A stretch of DNA of 64,000 nt, from contig JAPFBL010000049.1 in NCBI GenBank assembly GCA_026182355.1, positions 5,663,001 through 5,727,000 on the forward strand, in the 5' to 3' direction. Below, one piece after another: positions 58,701-64,000 of this stretch. Position numbers and translations under genes: made by a program. The DNA comes from Hermatobates lingyangjiaoensis (lineage: Eukaryota; Arthropoda; Insecta; Hemiptera; Hermatobatidae). How positions within the stretch are numbered: the first letter of the stretch is position 1; the number at the start of each line of letters is the position of its first letter. A model generated the notes under the pieces. It made no database searches. It saw nothing but the letters and a program-made list of their open reading frames with translations, and was not told the DNA's origin.

Positions 58701-60400
58701 AGTTAGCCAAGACAGCTTAAAATTCCATAACTTATCCTCTACGTTGAATTTTCAATCCATTTAAAGCTTAGATTTTAAATTAGTCCTACAAAAATCTACT
58801 GTCAAAGTTTCAGCTCACTGTTTTATGGTGGCTGAGTTTACTTGTGGCAAAATTTTTTGGACAAACCGGCAAACCGATAGACAGTAATTTTTCTAAGGGT
58901 GGATTCTGTTTCTCTAATGTATGAAACGTAAAGATAACTTGAAATGAGTCAGTTCTAAGCAATGTACAGACAAAACCTTTCTTTTATTTATATAGATATA
59001 GTTGATACACCATTAAAAAATATAGCTGACATAGAAATTTTATTAATTGTTTGAGGTTATTTTATTCAAATGGTCTGTAGGATATATAAAAGGAACAGAT
59101 AACTATTAGAGAGTTCTAAACCAGATATCTCTGGAAATGTTTATTTAATCATTTTTTGATGATGTTACATCCCGCTGTTTGCCAGCCATCTTAATCTTCA
59201 TTCCTTCTCACACATTGGTAACTGTAATTGATATAATAGTAACAATATGGAACATTAATTGCATAAAACGTGTTATATTTGCGATAGTTGTTTAGTTCCT
59301 ACAGTTAGATAGTAGCCGAACATTGTGTGATAATCAAAAACAAAATCATTTCGTATAAATAAATCTCTTGCTTCTCAATAAATTGATCAATTTAATTTTG
59401 AAAAAAGGCTAAAAGCAATTCACAGAAATATGAGTAGAAATCCAACAATCCTTTACAATCCTTTTGAAGCTTTAGGTTGCTTATATTAGCTAAAACTTCT
59501 ATTGGTAACTTATAAATGACATTAGGACCTTCATGTTGTTGTGTACAGCATGATATAAATTATGATGTTTGTTAAAGTTCTTTAATCTAAATAAACAGAT
59601 TTACTTGTTAACAATAAATTCACCATTAATTTATAAAAGAAGATGGCGCCTAGGTTATTTCTGATTATGCATGACACTCTCATAGAACGAATATTGTAGG
59701 ATTTTTCAGAGCAGTATTCTGAACAGCAGTACTCTGAATAAACACAATGTTTTAAGCTATTCTTTTATGACCTGATAAGACAAAATTATCAAAAACCTAA
59801 CAAATAAAACCGTCTTACTGATCATATTGCACTACGAGGTTAATAATAGTTTAAATTAAATAATTCTAACGTAGTGCAATCAGTTATTATGTGATATTTA
59901 CCCTACAATAAATTCAATAACTTTGGATTCTATTAGTAAACAACAATCATAATTTATTCACCAACATTAGGTATCTTGTGGACATTCTGTCAAATGACAA
60001 AAGATGAAAGGTTGCTATACTGCAGAAAATATTCATTGAACATTGTTTCTTAACTTAACACTAAATGATGTGACATTAAAAGTTAGTTAACACTAAGTCG
60101 ACTGACCTGCCAGCAGTTGTGCGACAACTATTACTCCTAGCCTGTCATTAGCCACAATGAAACCCTTTCCAGCTACGCATTATCCTTCTAATCAAGCAGC
60201 AGCCCTATTATCCCAGTCTACTCCTTACTTCCTCTTAGTTTTTGCTATAACTGTTCTGAAATGAATACATTTAATTCAATCATTTTTATCACAGCGAACA
60301 ACAAACATACAAATGAATTATATTTTAAATCTATTATCTGTTAAAAATTATCAAATCAATTCTTCATAACGGTCTAGGCATAAAAATCAGTGTATATTTG
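58701..60400. other. AT-rich tract, no gene recognised
   Basis: Contains a short inverted repeat (attgcactacg / cgtagtgcaat, 59828-59881) and a few scattered A-rich runs. Nothing else. Confidence 0.4.
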
Positions 60401-60407
60401 AATGTGT

Positions 60408-60665
<258 letters not shown>

Positions 60666-61439
60666 CTGTGTCAAAGATTAAACTCATTTAAACTCAACTT
60701 TAAATAATGACAAATTTACTGATTTACTTATTGGGTTTGATTGCATGGACTTTATTTCTTTTTTATGTGAATCAAGTTAAACAGAATTTATTAAAGGTTT
60801 ATCCAAATAGAATTTGAAGATCTGTTAAAAAGTAATATGATATTTAAGAGGAATGAAACACTTAAAACTATAAGAGCACACAGAAATAAACCATATACAT
60901 TATGCTTTACAGTGTGTAATGGTTGGTTGTCTAATGAGTGTTGTAATCAATCTTCATGTCAGACATATAGTCCTTGGCGTGTTTAAGAACCACATTGTTT
61001 TAGGGTAGTATTTAAGTATGGGGAAAAGGACTTTTTCGTTCTTTCCGAATAAATACTTACCATATTCAATCTTCTTCTCCGGTGATTTTAAAAAAACTTC
61101 AAATATTTTGTTAGGTTTCGTCTTAGAACGAATATTGATAAACTTACAGTATTGAAAGAATAATACTACACTAAAAAATAAGCCCTCTATTCTATTACTA
61201 TTATATAATTCTATTACAACAGCAAGTCAACAGAATTAGTTTTAAAAGATTGGGTTAAGAAAATAGAATAGTCTGAAGTCCGTAAAAAATTATTTTGAGC
61301 TATTTGTTTGTTTTAAAAAGAACTTTTGATAACACGTCCTTTCTTTTGACCCATTGAATTGGTACTATTACATAAGTATAACAACTATACTAAGTATAAT
61401 AGATTTGAACCATGCTAACGCAAAGAGTAAGTGTTAATA

Positions 61440-61880
61440 TAGGTCTATAGTGCCTAGGAGGAAGTTCTGGATGTAAATCCAACTAAATGGTCCTTATACC
61501 CTTCTTAAAGAGAAAGAAATTGTTAAAAACTTTTCTCTTAAAAATACTATACTAAACTCTCAAAGGTGTGTAAATACCTTGATGTTTCTTTAGATTAAAG
61601 GCTAAAACCGAAAATGGTTTGCAACGGATACGTTGGCTAAGGACACTGAAGAATAATCTGCTGTATGACATTCATTGTTAAATCTCTGGACTTTACCTTG
61701 AATCTACTCCTTAGCTGTACACTACTCTGACAATACCGATAGTATCGTATGCATTTGTAGTATCAAAGAGAAATGAAAAAGCTATCCAAATTAACGTGAA
61801 GCAGGAACAATGGCAAACCCGCCGTACATTCAGCATGAAAAAGTTGCTAAACCTCCTGACCTTAGGTAAATAAAAGAGGT
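61440..61880 (+). pseudogene. Jockey-like LINE RT 3' part, degenerate
   Basis: The plus strand reads D-V-N-P-T-K-W-S-L-Y-P (the V-N-P-x-K-T block after YxDD in Jockey-type elements), then R-L-K-P-K-M (L-G-V..D..L-x-W-K-P block). Later it reads PIVSYAFVVSKRNEKAIQI and KKLLNLLTL, aligning with the thumb segment P-I-x-T-Y-A-x-x-V-W-W. Stops and frame changes throughout. Confidence 0.5.
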
Positions 61881-63399
61881 CATTTTCAGTCTATTTATCA
61901 TTTGAATGAGATTATAAAAAATAATAAAAAATTTACATTCAAATAAATAAGGAATATTCTAAACAATTATTTTATTTTATACTTTATAGAGTATATAATA
62001 ATTTAAATGACATTAAGTAATTGCCTGTAATTATTCGTCTTGTATTTTGAATTCTTGATAAATTACTTATTATTATATATGCTTAAAAATAAATTTGCTT
62101 CTAAGAGATTACTTGTTTTTACCTCCGACTTTTAAAACTGGAACAAACCCACAAAGGAATGCAGGTCTAAAATAGCTGTTCCTCTTTTTAGACTTACAGT
62201 GCTAATTAATAAAAATATTTGAAATATTTATTGAATGTATGTATTGTACTTTCACATAATTATATTAATATGTGAAAAAATTTAAGTTTTCTAGATCAGT
62301 GTTCCTCAAACTTTTTTTACGCCACACGCTGGATAAATTACAATTTAGCGGCCCATTTAGCAAAATATACAAAAAAATACGTTTCAATATCATGACATTA
62401 ATTTAATTGGGAACGAAAGCTTTTTACAATTTTTTTTAATGGTTGGTCGAATGTGTTGGAAACATACCTTCAAAAATCTTTTCGTTGATTATGTTCTTTC
62501 TTGTTTCTTGTGTCTTATGTTGTTTAAAGTCGAGAAACCTAATACACACTTAAGAAGTTCAAAAATTACAATAGATTGATAAAGCCCGTTTGTTATTTGT
62601 ACGATGTTACCTTTCTAATGAAATCCAAAATGTATCCATTGGTACGATAAAGTGTTTTCTCCTTGAAGAAACATTTAAAGAGAGATTTGTAATACAATAG
62701 AAATGTTGTATATTCGATACATATTCAACACAGAAATCCACATTGATAATTTCTTCAAGGCTATTTAGATGACTAAATACAATAGGGAACATTGCTTAAG
62801 TGCAGATAGAATGAAATATTTTGAAGTTCCCTAAACATGCTCATTTTTCCACCTCTTATTTTCTCTTTAAGTGTAAATAATGTATTAATTAAAGTTAAAA
62901 GGTTTTCGCCTCTACCCTAGATGCTACTGCTTGTATTGGTTAGATGACTAATTTTATAGTTTAAGTAATCCGGTTTTTCAATCCGAAATTCTCAACAACA
63001 ATATTTTCAGAATATATAAATTTTTTTTTGTAAAATGTTTTGCTTAACTCATGAACACGATTTAACATTGCTCAAGTCCTGTATTCCTCAAGTATCATCG
63101 GACTGCCATGGTTTGAATTCCTTTCTATTGTTTGTTTTCTTTTCTGATTTTATGTATCGTTGAAATGACCTCAATTGTCATAGCCCTATAAAACATGGCA
63201 ATATTAGTGCTTAAAGGTAGTACCTTTAATGATTTCCATCCATGAAGTAGTTAGTCAAGTCTTACCAATGAAAGACATATTTCATAATCTAATTATATAT
63301 TTAAAAAATGAATTAATTGTGTATTATTTAATAAATCATTGTACTTAATATACAATCGTAAGCACTATAAACATACCTCGTTTGATTTTATTGTTTCAG
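61881..63399. other. AT-rich tract, no gene recognised
   Basis: No coding or repeat signal was found. If the exon at 63400 is real, this is intron sequence. Confidence 0.4.
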
Positions 63400-63495
63400 A
63401 GCTTGTGGATATTTTGCTCTGGTCTGGAGTCTTATGATGAAGATACTAGTTTATCCCGATCTGATGAAAGTTTGAACTCTTCATCCGAATCGCAA
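63400..63495 (+). CDS. Candidate internal exon of a host gene
   Basis: A pyrimidine-rich acceptor (tttgattttattgtttcag, ending 63399) is followed by 96 bases and a strong donor (caa|gtaagtaa, intron from 63496). The length is 32 codons, and only one of three forward frames is open, starting in phase 0 and ending in phase 0. It reads SLWIFCSGLESYDEDTSLSR then SDESLNSSSESQ: an acidic, serine-rich, probably disordered segment with possible phosphorylation sites. The third-base pattern and tight splice sites set it apart from the surrounding DNA. No family recognised. The other exons would lie outside the window or in unrecognised short pieces. The gene reads left to right. Confidence 0.6.
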
Positions 63496-63502
63496 GTAAG
63501 TA

Positions 63503-64000
63503 ATACTATTAATTAATTTGAAAAATAGTGTCCATGTCAAGGTTAAATGTCAAAAATATCTTCATAGTTTATGTAATACTACCAACGTCCTAAATAGAAA
63601 GTATTGCTTTAAGTGGAAATAAAAGATGGACATTGTATGATTATTAATTACAAGGTAGTTAATGTATGCGATATTTAAAAAAAAAATTATGCGCTCAGTA
63701 GCAACATAAAACATTAAAACTAAAGATCTGTGTTTTTAAAGCATAACAGTGATAAAATAAAGGAGGAACTAACCGACGTATATGTCTAAAACACTTATTT
63801 ATCAAATAAGTTATCAAATGTGAGCAATTCAAATAAAATTGTATACAAATCAAGAGATGATGGAAATGACTTAATTGACAGAACATTTTGAAGACACCTT
63901 TGTTAAGGGCTGGCAATTTATATTATAATTATACTGACTAATAGGAGAATTTTTATTCTTGGGGTAGCTAATAGCATAACATTTAACAATCTTCAGACTT
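63503..64000. other. Probable intron sequence, no feature recognised
   Basis: AT-rich with no coding signal. It would be the intron after the candidate exon. Confidence 0.4.

Overview
Strongly AT-rich nuclear DNA of an invertebrate animal, almost wholly made of decayed transposable elements. No bacterial gene layout, operon, rRNA gene or CRISPR array is present, and no long ORF is intact. Penelope-like elements (PLEs) with GIY-YIG endonuclease, Jockey-like LINEs with RNase H, an irritans-type mariner, a Helitron remnant and a tRNA-derived SINE together suggest an arthropod or another invertebrate such as a mollusc. The sequence alone does not fix the species. The only convincing host-gene signal is one small exon near the right edge (63400-63495), so the window looks like a long intron or intergenic tract.

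Layout. 1-7 kb: a PLE N-terminal scrap, a SINE, a degenerate LINE and scraps of an unnamed dispersed repeat, here called family U. 7-8.6 kb: rearranged PLE pieces with a 230-bp near-perfect palindrome. 8.6-15.9 kb: U copies and a LINE reverse transcriptase remnant. 15.9-20.2 kb: nested and head-to-head PLEs with simple repeats. 20.8-25.4 kb: a LINE fragment, a mariner deletion derivative, and a LINE inserted inside a second type of PLE. 26-29 kb: little recognisable. 29.05-31.1 kb: a diverged 24-bp minisatellite. 31.1-35.2 kb: three U copies, one inserted in reverse into another. 36.5-39.2 kb: LINE remnants and an unassigned coding-like stretch. 39.9-41.4 kb: a PLE with an inverted 5' piece, followed head-to-tail by the start of another PLE unit. 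42.5-51.9 kb: LINE, PLE terminal repeats, a 3-kb inverted duplication and more U copies. 52-56 kb: mostly unrecognised, with one 95-codon ORF. 56.6-61.9 kb: LINE pieces, a Helitron helicase remnant with its 3' end, and a long GT array. 63.4 kb: the candidate exon.

Two themes recur. First, PLE terminal regions at many places carry a hammerhead-like pattern (TGANGA, short stem-loop, GAAA), often in palindromic pairs bounded by TA repeats. Second, family U (about 1.6 kb, no coding capacity seen) has at least ten copies or fragments here, with shared end points and one copy nested in another. I could not assign U to a known superfamily; it is the best candidate for something undescribed. All family calls come from reading translations and aligning by eye, without database searches.
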